Of a stretch of DNA of 64,000 nt, positions 40,651 through 49,139 are shown piece after piece. Position 1 is the stretch's first letter, and each line of letters begins with the position of its first letter. The DNA is from Pseudomonadota bacterium (GTDB taxonomy: Bacteria > Pseudomonadota > Alphaproteobacteria > Rhizobiales > Xanthobacteraceae), in the NCBI GenBank assembly GCA_023387735.1, contig JAEWHP010000006.1, positions 1 to 64,000 of the forward strand, given 5' to 3'. A program made the position numbers and the translations under genes. The notes under the pieces are model-generated. The model saw only the letters and a list, made by a program, of their open reading frames with translations. It was not told the origin of the DNA and did not search any database.

Positions 40651-43254
40651 ATGACGGGGCAACTGATCGGAACCCTCATCCTTTGGCTCATCGTGGCGGT
40701 GATCGTCATCGCGATCATCGTCTATCTCGTGAACTGGCTCTATCGCCGCTCGTCCAAGGAAGTGTCGTTCGTCCGGACCGGCCTCTTTGGCGAGAAGGTG
40801 GTGATCAATGGCGGCGCCTTCGTGCTGCCGATCATCCATGACGTCACGCCCGTCAGCATGAACGTGCTGCGCATGGCAGTGACCCGCGCCAACGACGACG
40901 CGCTCATCACCCGCGACCGGATGCGTGTCGATATCGATGCCGAGTTCTATGTGCGCGTTCGCCCGCAACGCGAGGCCGTCGCCATCGCCGCCGCGACGCT
41001 CGGGCGTCGCACGCTCCAGCCCGATCAGCTGAACACGCTGCTTTCCGGCCGGCTCGTCTCCGCGCTGCGTTCGATTGCCTCCGAGATGACGATGGAGGAG
41101 ATGCACGAGAAGCGCGGCACCTACGTTCAGAAGGTGCGGGAGTCGGCCGCCGAGGCGTTCGACCAGAACGGGCTCGAACTCCAGAACGTCGCCATCACCA
41201 ATCTCGACCAGACCGACCTGCAGTATTTCAACCCCTCCAACCGCTTCGATGCGGAAGGTCTCACGCGGATCATCGGGGAGATCGAGGAAAAGCGGAAGCT
41301 GAGGAACGACATCGAACAGGATGCGATGATCAAGATCCGCACCCGCAACCTCGAAGCCGAGCGCCAGTCGCTCGATATCGAGCGGGACAGCGAGTCGGCA
41401 CGGCTCGAACAGCAGCGCGAGATCGAAATCCGCCGTGCCATACAGCGCGCCGAGGTGGCGCGCGAGCGGGCCGCGCGCGATACCGAGGCCGAACAGGCGC
41501 AGATCCAGTCCCGTGAGGAAATCGAGAAGTCGCGGATATCCAACGAGCGCGCCATCAGCGAGGCCCGTATCGCCTCCGAACGCGACATCCGCCACAAGGA
41601 AATCGAGCGGACGCGCGCGGTGGAAGAAGCCGAAATCGCGGCGCGCGAAATGGTCGAGAAGGCGCGGATCGCCAATGAGCAGGCGATCAATGCTGCACGC
41701 ATCGCCTCCGAACGCGATATCCGCCAGAAGGAAATTGAACGTGCCAAGGTGATCGAAGCCGCAGAGATCGCGGCCCGCGAATCCACCGACAAGGCCCGCA
41801 TTCTCCAGGAGACGGCAGTCAATTCCGAGCGCATCGCCCGCGAGCAGGAAGTTCGCAACCGCGAAATCGAGCGGACCCGGACTCTCGAGCAGGAGGACAT
41901 TGCCGCCCGCGAAGCGATCGAGTCGGCACGCATCGCGCAGGAGGAGCGCGTGCGCGCGCTGCAGATCGCGCGCAACAAGGCGCTGGACGCTGCGGAAATT
42001 TCCGCCCGCGAGGCCACGGAAGCTGCCCGCATCGCCCAGGAGAAGGCGATTGCCGCAGAACGCATCGCCGCCGAACTCTCGACGAAAGAGCTGGAGATTG
42101 CGCGCGCGGCAGCGCTCGAGGCCAGGGAAATCAGGAAGCGCGACGATGTGGAACGCCAGCGCATCGCCACGGAGCTCAAGCTCGAACAGGATCGCATCGC
42201 CTCCACCAAGACGCGCGAAATGCTCCAGATCGACCAGAAGAAGAGCATCGAGGTCGCGGAAGAAGAGCGCGCCATCACGCTCGCCGCCAAGAAGGTCGAA
42301 CGTACTGATGCCGACAAGTCTCTGCGACAGGCGGAAATCGTCGCAAAGCAGGAAATCGAGAAGATCGACATTGCCCGCGAGCAGGCGCTCGAAGCTGCAC
42401 GGGTGGAACGCCGGCGTGCCCTCGAACAACTCGAGATCGCCCGTACCCAGGCGCTGCAGGAGGCGCAGATTACTTCCAACGAAGAGGTGGAGCGCGCGCG
42501 CATCTCTTCCGATCGGGGTCTGGACGAGGCCCGCGTGGGACGCCAGCGCGACCTCCGCAAGCTCGAGATCGAGCGCGAGCGGGACGTCGAGAACGCCGTG
42601 ATGGAAAAAGCCATCGCGCTCTATGCCAAGTCGCTCGAGGAATCCGCAGCCCAGGTGAAGGCCGAGCTGGCCCGCGCCAAGGCGGTCGAGGCGGAAGAAC
42701 TCGTGAAAACCGTAAAGGAGAGCGAAAGCGCGAAGCGCCGCAAGGCCGTGGAAGTCACGCTCGCCGAGAAGGCGGCGGAAGAGACCCGCATCGCCGCGGG
42801 CGCCGACAAGGTCCGTCGCGCGGTGGAGGCAGAAGCCCAGAAGCTGCTCTACGAGGCCGAGAACGTGCTGTCGGACGGCGCGCGTTACGGCCTGTTCCGC
42901 CGCCGCCTGCTCGACCGGATCGAGGGCATCGTGCGCGAAAGCGTCAAGCCGATGGAAAAGATCGACGGCATCAGGATCCTGCATGTCGATGGCCTGGCCG
43001 GCGCGGGCGGCGGCGGTTCCGCCCCCCGCACGCCCACCGACGAGGTGATCGAAAGCGCGTTGCGCTACCGCGTGCAGGCCCCGCTGATCGACGAGGTGCT
43101 GAAGGAGATCGGCATCGAAGGCGGCAACCTTGCGAAGATGGGCGGGCTCATCCGCGAGGCCAGCGACATGCAGCGCATCGGCAAGGAGTCGCCGGGCGCG
43201 AAACCCAAGGACGGCAAGACCGGCGGCGGCCCGGGCGGCAAGGCCAAGGAGTAA
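40651..43254 (+). CDS. Flotillin-like SPFH protein (YqiK family) with long coiled coil
   Basis: 867 residues. An N-terminal membrane segment (residues 8-30) anchors it, followed by an SPFH domain (about 31-215; VSFVRTGLFGEKVVINGG, DAEFYVRVRPQREAVAIAA). A very long coiled coil (about 215-735) contains 44-residue repeats made of four 11-residue units (each ending EIAARE or similar) at 290-466. A small C-terminal domain and a Gly/Lys-rich tail end it. Flotillins form membrane microdomains and scaffold complexes. Its place between transporter and molybdoenzyme genes suggests it organises them at the membrane. Confidence 0.88.
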   Translation: MTGQLIGTLILWLIVAVIVIAIIVYLVNWLYRRSSKEVSFVRTGLFGEKVVINGGAFVLPIIHDVTPVSMNVLRMAVTRANDDALITRDRMRVDIDAEFYVRVRPQREAVAIAAATLGRRTLQPDQLNTLLSGRLVSALRSIASEMTMEEMHEKRGTYVQKVRESAAEAFDQNGLELQNVAITNLDQTDLQYFNPSNRFDAEGLTRIIGEIEEKRKLRNDIEQDAMIKIRTRNLEAERQSLDIERDSESARLEQQREIEIRRAIQRAEVARERAARDTEAEQAQIQSREEIEKSRISNERAISEARIASERDIRHKEIERTRAVEEAEIAAREMVEKARIANEQAINAARIASERDIRQKEIERAKVIEAAEIAARESTDKARILQETAVNSERIAREQEVRNREIERTRTLEQEDIAAREAIESARIAQEERVRALQIARNKALDAAEISAREATEAARIAQEKAIAAERIAAELSTKELEIARAAALEAREIRKRDDVERQRIATELKLEQDRIASTKTREMLQIDQKKSIEVAEEERAITLAAKKVERTDADKSLRQAEIVAKQEIEKIDIAREQALEAARVERRRALEQLEIARTQALQEAQITSNEEVERARISSDRGLDEARVGRQRDLRKLEIERERDVENAVMEKAIALYAKSLEESAAQVKAELARAKAVEAEELVKTVKESESAKRRKAVEVTLAEKAAEETRIAAGADKVRRAVEAEAQKLLYEAENVLSDGARYGLFRRRLLDRIEGIVRESVKPMEKIDGIRILHVDGLAGAGGGGSAPRTPTDEVIESALRYRVQAPLIDEVLKEIGIEGGNLAKMGGLIREASDMQRIGKESPGAKPKDGKTGGGPGGKAKE

Positions 43255-43260
43255 GCGGCA

Positions 43261-43698
43261 ATGGCCCGGGTTTATACTTCCAGCGTCATCAATGCCTCTG
43301 CAGCGCGGGTCTGGGCCCGTGTGCGCGATTTCAACGGGCTGTCGAACTGGCATCCCGCGATCGCCGAAAGCCGCATCGAGAATGGCGAGCCTGCCGACAA
43401 GGTGGGCTGCATCCGCAATTTCTCGCTTCGAAATGGCGACCGGCTGCGCGAGCAGCTGCTCGGCCTCTCCGATTTCGACATGTTCTGCACCTATTCGATC
43501 CTCGACTCGCCGATGCCGCTCACCAACTACGTCGCGACCCTGCGCCTCACCCCGATCACCGATCACGACAGGACCTTCATCGAGTGGTCGGCCGATTTCG
43601 ACTGCGCGCCCGACAAGGAAGGCGAACTGGTGTCGAACATCGGCGGCGGCGTGTTCCAGGGCGGCTTCGATGCGCTCAAGCGCGCCTTCGGAGGCTGA
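43261..43698 (+). CDS. SRPBCC-family protein (CoxG-like), copy 1
   Basis: 145 residues of the SRPBCC/START-like fold: the first strand VYTSSVINASAARVWARVRDFNG, helix WHPAIAESRIENGEPADKVG and the long C-terminal helix GGVFQGGFDALKRAF. CoxG of CO-dehydrogenase operons has this fold and recruits the enzyme to the membrane. Here two copies precede the molybdenum hydroxylase genes. It may alternatively bind a hydrophobic substrate in its cavity. Confidence 0.82.
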   Translation: MARVYTSSVINASAARVWARVRDFNGLSNWHPAIAESRIENGEPADKVGCIRNFSLRNGDRLREQLLGLSDFDMFCTYSILDSPMPLTNYVATLRLTPITDHDRTFIEWSADFDCAPDKEGELVSNIGGGVFQGGFDALKRAFGG

Positions 43699-43699
43699 C

Positions 43700-44152
43700 G
43701 TGCCGAAGGTCGTTCGCAGCACGATCATCGATGTGCCTGTGGAACGGCTTTGGGCCGTCGTGCGCGATTTCAATGCCCATGACCAGTACCACCCCATCGT
43801 GGCCACGAGCCTGATCGAGCGCGGCCATCCGGTCGACAAGGTCGGCTGCGTCCGCCGCTTCACGCTTGAAGATGGCAGCGAACTGCGCGAGCAGTTGCTC
43901 GCGCTGTCCGATCTCGAAATGACCTGCAGCTATTGCCTGCTGGATACGCCGATCCCCCTCTTCAACTACGTCGCGCATATCCGCCTGCTGCCGGTGACCG
44001 ACGGCAATCGCAGTTTCTGGCACTGGGAAAGCCGCTTCACCACCCCGCCGGGACGCGAGGAAGAACTCGCCCGCATGGTGGGAGAAGAGGTTTATGTCGC
44101 CGGCATGGAAGCCGTGCGTCGGCTCCCTCAACTGCAAAAGGAGGCCATCTGA
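43700..44152 (+). CDS. SRPBCC-family protein (CoxG-like), copy 2
   Basis: 150 residues from GTG 43700, one base after the stop of copy 1. VRSTIIDVPVERLWAVVRDFNA and VDKVGCVRRFTLEDGSELREQLLALS align with copy 1; the rest has diverged, with a C-terminal helix EEVYVAGMEAVRRLPQL. Two unequal copies suggest a heterodimer or two separate cargo proteins. The hydroxylase FAD subunit gene follows by one base. Confidence 0.8.
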   Translation: MPKVVRSTIIDVPVERLWAVVRDFNAHDQYHPIVATSLIERGHPVDKVGCVRRFTLEDGSELREQLLALSDLEMTCSYCLLDTPIPLFNYVAHIRLLPVTDGNRSFWHWESRFTTPPGREEELARMVGEEVYVAGMEAVRRLPQLQKEAI

Positions 44153-44153
44153 C

Positions 44154-44978
44154 ATGCCGCTCGACGTGCGCGTTGCCACCAGCATGGCGGAAGCCGCCGG
44201 CATCCTTACCGCGGATCAGCGGACGAAGCTGCTTTCGGGCGGGACGCTCGTGATGCGGGACGTGAACGAAGGCCGGCTGCTCGACGGCACGCTGCTGCGG
44301 ATCACCGATCCCGCCTACCGCCAGATGAACACATCGGGCGCGCGCATCGAACTTGGCGCGGGCGTGACGATGGCGATGGTGGTGAACAACCGCGATCTCG
44401 CCTTTCTCCACGCGGCCGCGCGCTCCATAGGCGGCCCGGCCATCCGGCAGATGGCAACGATCGGCGGCAATCTTTTTGCCCAGACTCCCTACGGAGATTT
44501 CGCCGTGGCGCTGCTGGCGCTCGATGCGCAGGTAATGGTGCAGTCGGGCTACGGCTCCGCCCGCGCCATGGCGCTCGATGAGTTTCTCGGCGCACGCGAA
44601 CGTGGCGTTTCCGGGTTAGTCGCCGGCGTGCAGTTCGCAAGACCGCAGAATGCGGCCGATTTCCGCTTCCGCAAAATCAGCCGGGTGAAGCCGAAGGGTA
44701 TCGCAATGATGAGCATCGCCGCCCATTTGCCCAATGCCGGCGGGCGGATCAGCCAGGCGCGCGTCGCCTACGGCGCGATGGCTCCCACCGCCGTGCGGGC
44801 GCGCGGCGTCGAGCGCGCGCTCGAAGGAAAGACGCTCGATGCAGCAAGCATTCAGGCTGCGAAGGCCGCCGCTCTCGAAGGCACCCGCCCCGCCACCGAC
44901 GCCATCGCCAGCGAATGGTATCGCCGCGAGGTCCTGCCGGTGCATCTCGGGCGGCTCCTGACCGGCGAAGGACATTGA
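44154..44978 (+). CDS. Molybdenum hydroxylase FAD-binding subunit (CoxM-like)
   Basis: 274 residues. FAD-binding PCMH-type half: LLSGGTLVMRDVNEGRL, ATIGGNLFAQTPYGDFAVALLAL, and the C-terminal CO-dehydrogenase flavoprotein domain (RVAYGAMAPTAVRARGVE). It passes electrons from the 2Fe-2S subunit to an acceptor. Size and motifs match CoxM of xanthine-oxidase-type enzymes. The order M-S-L copies the cox operon arrangement. Confidence 0.9.
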   Translation: MPLDVRVATSMAEAAGILTADQRTKLLSGGTLVMRDVNEGRLLDGTLLRITDPAYRQMNTSGARIELGAGVTMAMVVNNRDLAFLHAAARSIGGPAIRQMATIGGNLFAQTPYGDFAVALLALDAQVMVQSGYGSARAMALDEFLGARERGVSGLVAGVQFARPQNAADFRFRKISRVKPKGIAMMSIAAHLPNAGGRISQARVAYGAMAPTAVRARGVERALEGKTLDAASIQAAKAAALEGTRPATDAIASEWYRREVLPVHLGRLLTGEGH

Positions 44979-44988
44979 GGAAGCAAGC

Positions 44989-45471
44989 ATGGCAAAAGTA
45001 CCCGTTCAGTTTCGCCTCAACGGTTCGGACCGCGCCGCCTTCATCGGCGCCGCCGACAACCTCCTGATGACGCTTCGACGCGGGCTCAACGAGTTCGCGC
45101 CCAAATATGGCTGCGGGCAAGGCACATGCGGCGTCTGCACCGTGCTGATCGACGGCGAACCGCAGCTTGCCTGCCTCACTTTGGCGGTGGCCTGCGACGG
45201 CCGCCATGTGGAGACGGCTTCCGGCATGGCGGAGGGGCCGAACCTGCACCCCCTGCAGGTCGCGTTCATGGACAATTTCGCGGCGCAATGCGGCTTCTGC
45301 ACGCCCGGCATGCTGATGGCGGCGCGCGCGCTTCTCGACCGCAATCCAAGGCCGAGCCGGGAGGAAGTGGTCGAGGCGATCGCCGGAAACATCTGCCGTT
45401 GCACCGGTTATGAACCGATCATCACGGCCATTCTCGCCGCGGCCGCAGCCGGCGACCAGAAGCGCGCCTGA
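44989..45471 (+). CDS. Molybdenum hydroxylase 2Fe-2S subunit (CoxS-like)
   Basis: 160 residues. Plant-type cluster ligands in CGCGQGTCGVC and the distal Cys; the second cluster is bound by CGFCTPGM and NICRCTGYEPI. Standard length for the small subunit. It carries electrons from the molybdenum centre to FAD. GGAAGC lies upstream; the gene begins 11 bases after CoxM. Confidence 0.94.
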   Translation: MAKVPVQFRLNGSDRAAFIGAADNLLMTLRRGLNEFAPKYGCGQGTCGVCTVLIDGEPQLACLTLAVACDGRHVETASGMAEGPNLHPLQVAFMDNFAAQCGFCTPGMLMAARALLDRNPRPSREEVVEAIAGNICRCTGYEPIITAILAAAAAGDQKRA

Positions 45472-45482
45472 GGGAGAACGGG

Positions 45483-47222
45483 ATGCTCGAGATCCGGAAG
45501 GACTACTTCGCCAACGAGCGCGACGACAATCTCAACGTCGTCGGCAAGGGCATTCAGCGCCAGGACATGCCGGGCCATGTCACGGGATGCTCGCGCTACT
45601 TCGATGATCACGCGTTCGAAGGCCTGCTGCATTTGAAGGTCGTGCGCAGCCCACACCACCATGCCCGCATCCGTTCGATCGACGTTGCGGCGGCGGAGCG
45701 CGCACCGGGTGTGAAGCGCATCCTGCGGGCAGCGGACGTTCCGGTGAACAAGAACACGCTGCTCAGCCTGATCAATTTCGGCAAGGACGACGAGCCCACG
45801 CTCGCGGTCAGCAAGGTAAGCTACAAGGGCGAGCCCGTCGTGGCCGTCATCGCCGAGAGCGAGGCGGCAGCGATGGCGGCTCGCAAGCTGGTGCGGATCG
45901 ACTACGAAGTCCTGCCGGCGGTCTTCGATGTCGAGGAGGCACTCAAGCCCGGCGCGCCCGTGGTCAATGAAACCTACCCGAACAATTACTTCGAGTATCA
46001 CGAGAAATTCGATCACCAGAAGCTGCGCTTCGGCGACACCGAGAAAGCCTTCGCTGCCGCCGACCTCGTGATCGAGGAACGCTACCAGACCTCTCCGATC
46101 GAGCACGCCCCGACGGAGACCAATGGCACGATCGCCGCACCCGAGCAGGACAACCGCTTCGTCGTGCATTCCTGCGCGCAGGGGCTGTTCTTCTCGCTGG
46201 GCACGACGGCAAAGATCCTCGATCTCGAGTCGAACCGGCTGCATTTCATCGGGGGCACGGTCGGCGGTGGATTCGGCGGCAAGGTCGATTCGCTCACCGA
46301 ACCGCTCGCGGTTCTCGGCGCGATGCTGACCGGCCGGCCCGTGCGCTACGTGCTCGATCGCGAGGAGGAAATGCTCTACGGCTCGCCGCGCGGCGCCGAG
46401 CGCGTCTACGTCAAGGACGGGCTGATGCGCGACGGGCGCATCATCGCGCGCCATGTTCGTTCCTATTTCGATGCCGGCGCCTATACCCGCCTGTCTTCCT
46501 ACGCCGCCATCAAGTGCACGGCGCATCTCCCGGGGCCCTACTGGATCCCGAATGTCTCGTCCGACATCTACGTCTCCTACACCAACCGCTGCCCCTCCAC
46601 GGCGATGCGCGGCTTCGGCATCACGGCGGCCGATTTCGCGCTCGAGGTGCAGATGGACAAGCTCGCCCATGCCGTGAACATGGATCCGATGGAATTCCGC
46701 ATCCTCAACGCCTATCGCGACGGCGACATGAAAGCGCATCGGCGCGTGGCAAAGAATACGGCGCTGATCGAATGCGTGCAGGTGGCAGCCGAGAAGGCGC
46801 GCTGGCCGATCTCCGAAAGCGCCAGGCGACAATCTTCGCTCGAGGGCGGCGGACAGGGCGAGCGCGGGCAAATCCCCGCGACCCCCATCGACCAGCGCGG
46901 GCAGATCGGCCGGCCCGAGACGCGCAGCGGACCCGCGACGCAGACCCTGCCCGCCGGCACCATGCGCATCCCGCTGACGAAACAGCCGGAGCTGGAGGGC
47001 AGCCGCGACGCGCGACCGGCGGCGCCGAACGTGCCGCGCTATGAGCCCGCGCGCCCGATGACGCAACCCGCGGTTCAGGCTCCGGCGCCGCTTGCCCCGA
47101 TGCCGTCAGCGGCTCCGCCGCCCCCGCCCGGCGTAGCGCCTCCTGCCGCGCCCGCGCCAGGCGCGCAGCCTCAGCACGGCGCGATGCGTTTCTCGTCCGT
47201 GTTCGGAACAAGGAGGCGGTGA
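45483..47222 (+). CDS. Molybdenum hydroxylase large subunit, N-terminal half, with Pro-rich tail
   Basis: 579 residues. It has the first two-thirds of an aldehyde-oxidase/xanthine-dehydrogenase-type large subunit: KGIQRQDMPGHVTGCSRYFDD, YKGEPVVAVIAESEAAAM, VGGGFGGKVDSLTEPLAVLGA and TAMRGFGITAADFALE. The CO-dehydrogenase motif AYxCSFR is absent, so CO is not the substrate. After about residue 445 it turns into a 130-residue Pro/Gly/Arg-rich tail (SAAPPPPPGVAPPAAPAPGA) unlike enzyme sequence, and the chain stops. The second half is the next gene. Such a split large subunit is known for a few enzymes, for example nicotinate dehydrogenase. Confidence 0.82.
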   Translation: MLEIRKDYFANERDDNLNVVGKGIQRQDMPGHVTGCSRYFDDHAFEGLLHLKVVRSPHHHARIRSIDVAAAERAPGVKRILRAADVPVNKNTLLSLINFGKDDEPTLAVSKVSYKGEPVVAVIAESEAAAMAARKLVRIDYEVLPAVFDVEEALKPGAPVVNETYPNNYFEYHEKFDHQKLRFGDTEKAFAAADLVIEERYQTSPIEHAPTETNGTIAAPEQDNRFVVHSCAQGLFFSLGTTAKILDLESNRLHFIGGTVGGGFGGKVDSLTEPLAVLGAMLTGRPVRYVLDREEEMLYGSPRGAERVYVKDGLMRDGRIIARHVRSYFDAGAYTRLSSYAAIKCTAHLPGPYWIPNVSSDIYVSYTNRCPSTAMRGFGITAADFALEVQMDKLAHAVNMDPMEFRILNAYRDGDMKAHRRVAKNTALIECVQVAAEKARWPISESARRQSSLEGGGQGERGQIPATPIDQRGQIGRPETRSGPATQTLPAGTMRIPLTKQPELEGSRDARPAAPNVPRYEPARPMTQPAVQAPAPLAPMPSAAPPPPPGVAPPAAPAPGAQPQHGAMRFSSVFGTRRR

Positions 47223-47223
47223 A

Positions 47224-48252
47224 ATGACACGGCACAAAGGCCGCGGCATGGCCTCGATCAACTATCCCATCGGCATGAACCTGGGCGGCGATCCCAGCCA
47301 GGCGCTGATCCACTCCAATCCCGATGGCAAGTTCACCGTCGCGCTTTCGGCGATCGATCTCGGCCAGGGCATGAAGCAAGTCACGCGGCAGGTGGCGGCC
47401 GAAACGCTCGGCGTGCCGGTCGAGGATGTCTATGTCGATACGGCCGACAGCGACACCGGCCCGCACGACATGGGCTCCTTCGCATCGCGCGGCACGCATC
47501 GCATGGGCAACGCGGTGATTGCGGCGGCGCGCGAGGCGCGCGGCGTTCTGCTTGAAGCCGCCGCGGAAGAGCTCGAGGTCAACGCCGCCGACCTGGTCAC
47601 CGACGGGCGTGGCAACATTCACGTGCGCGGCGCTCCCTCGCGCTCGATCACCGTGCGCGCGACCGCGCAGGCCGCCCAGTTCAAGCAAGGCAAGACGATC
47701 GCGGGCCGCGGCATATTTCTCATTCCGCTCTCCGCGGTCGATCCGGAGACCGGCGAGATGAACCCCAACACCGCCTTTGCCCACGCCTGCCTCGTGGCGG
47801 ACGTGGAGGTGGATGACGAGACCGGCGAAGTGACCTTGCTCAACATCACCAGCGCCTACGAACTCGGCCGTGCGCTCAACCCGAGAATGGTGGAGCAGCA
47901 GCTGGTCGGCGGGGCCTGGATGGGCCAGAGCCATGTGCTGTTCGAAACGCCGGAGCCCTATTATCCCAATCCCGACCACGGTCCGCGCGATTTCAACGAG
48001 TACCTGATGCCGGGACCGGGCGACATCGCGCCCTATTCCGCGAGCGTGCTGGAACGCCCCGCGCCGGACGGCCCGTTCGGGGGCAAGGGGCCCGGCGAGA
48101 TGTGCGCAAATCCGGTGCTGCCGGCGGTGGCCAATGCCGTCTTCAACGCCGTCGGTGTTCGCGTGGACGAACTGCCGATCACGCCGGAAAAGGTGCTGCG
48201 CGGCATCCGCGCCATCGGCGGCGCGCGCCCGCAGGCAAGGCGGGGCGGCTGA
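47224..48252 (+). CDS. Molybdenum hydroxylase large subunit, C-terminal half
   Basis: 342 residues, one base after the N-terminal half. It has the remaining molybdopterin-binding part: AIDLGQGMKQVTRQVAAETLG, GSFASRGTHRMGNAVIAAARE, and GKGPGEMCANPVLPAVANAVFNAVGV, where the Glu of GxGE is the expected catalytic base. Together with the preceding gene it makes a complete large subunit of about 790 enzyme residues. Both halves must assemble in trans, unless a frameshift error hides one frame; the distinct Pro-rich tail and clean restart argue for a true split. Confidence 0.82.
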   Translation: MTRHKGRGMASINYPIGMNLGGDPSQALIHSNPDGKFTVALSAIDLGQGMKQVTRQVAAETLGVPVEDVYVDTADSDTGPHDMGSFASRGTHRMGNAVIAAAREARGVLLEAAAEELEVNAADLVTDGRGNIHVRGAPSRSITVRATAQAAQFKQGKTIAGRGIFLIPLSAVDPETGEMNPNTAFAHACLVADVEVDDETGEVTLLNITSAYELGRALNPRMVEQQLVGGAWMGQSHVLFETPEPYYPNPDHGPRDFNEYLMPGPGDIAPYSASVLERPAPDGPFGGKGPGEMCANPVLPAVANAVFNAVGVRVDELPITPEKVLRGIRAIGGARPQARRGG

Positions 48253-48254
48253 CC

Positions 48255-49139
48255 ATGGCGCTGCGCACCACCATCGCCGGCATTTCGAGCCCCGAGGCGC
48301 TCGCGGACGCGCTCAGGTCGGCGTTGTATCTTGCCGATGACGGGATTGCGACCGCAGGCTATCTCGCGCTGGCGCTCGGCAAGCCGCTGCTGCTGGAAGG
48401 CGCGCCGGGTGTCGGCAAGACGGAGGCCGCGAAGGCGATCGCCGGCATTCTCGGACGCCAGTTGATCCGGCTGCAATGTTTCGAGGGGATCGACGCCGCG
48501 GCGGCGCTGTACGAGTGGAATTATCCCCGCCAGATGCTGGCGATCCGGCAGGCGCAGGAGGGAACCAGTACCGATATCTACCGCGATGAATTCCTGATCG
48601 AGCGCCCGATGCTCACGGCCCTGCGCCGGCCGGATTCGACCGTGCTGCTGATCGACGAAATCGACCGCTCCGATCACGAGTTCGAAGCCTTCCTGCTCGA
48701 ATTCCTTTCCGACTTCTCGATTTCGATCCCCGAACGCGGCACGCTGCGCGCGGCCGAACGCCCCGTGGTGATCCTCACCTCGAACCGCACCCGCGATCTG
48801 CATGAAGCGCTGCGGCGGCGCTGCGTCTATCACTACATCGCCTATCCCGATCCGGCGCGCGAGGCCGAGATCATCATGCTGCGTTCATCCGCCGTCGCGG
48901 AAAGTACGGCGCGCGCCGTAGTCGCCGCTGTCGGCATTCTTCGTAACGAACCACTTTCAAAGCCTCCCGGCGTTGCCGAGGCGGTGGACTGGGCCGAGGC
49001 CGCCACCGCGCTGGCTCGCACCGGCGCATCCTGGCCGGAGGCGTTCCGCCGTTCGCTCGGCGCGGCGATCAAGGATGAGGAAGACCTCGCCCATCTGCGC
49101 CCGCGGCTTGCGCAGTTCATACCGGGGATGGCAGCATGA
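48255..49139 (+). CDS. MoxR/CoxD-type AAA ATPase
   Basis: 294 residues. Walker A GAPGVGKTE, Walker B VLLIDEIDRSD, sensor 1 VVILTSNRTRD and an Arg finger region LHEALRRRCVYHYI. CoxD-type AAA proteins act with CoxE in maturing the Mo site of xanthine-oxidase-family enzymes. Starts 2 bases after the large subunit gene and overlaps CoxE by 4 bases. Complete. Confidence 0.9.
   Translation: MALRTTIAGISSPEALADALRSALYLADDGIATAGYLALALGKPLLLEGAPGVGKTEAAKAIAGILGRQLIRLQCFEGIDAAAALYEWNYPRQMLAIRQAQEGTSTDIYRDEFLIERPMLTALRRPDSTVLLIDEIDRSDHEFEAFLLEFLSDFSISIPERGTLRAAERPVVILTSNRTRDLHEALRRRCVYHYIAYPDPAREAEIIMLRSSAVAESTARAVVAAVGILRNEPLSKPPGVAEAVDWAEAATALARTGASWPEAFRRSLGAAIKDEEDLAHLRPRLAQFIPGMAA

Noticed and set aside
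41515..42050. DNA repeats in the flotillin gene as a CRISPR or mobile repeat
   Set aside because: The periodicity is at protein level (multiples of 11 codons) with varied DNA, and there are no spacer-repeat units.
40549..43863. Very long minus-strand open frame of about 1,100 codons opposite the flotillin and SRPBCC genes
   Set aside because: It is the shadow of the GC-rich, repetitive coiled-coil gene. Its product is a Leu/Asp/Gly-rich repeat without domain, start site or neighbours, while the plus strand has clear SPFH and SRPBCC domains.
45408..47979. Long minus-strand frames opposite the molybdoenzyme large subunit
   Set aside because: Same reason: antisense shadows. The sense strand has all cofactor motifs.
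45483..48252. CO dehydrogenase large subunit
   Set aside because: The active-site motif AYxCSFR is missing and RGFG is present, so the enzyme is of the xanthine-dehydrogenase-like type with a different substrate.
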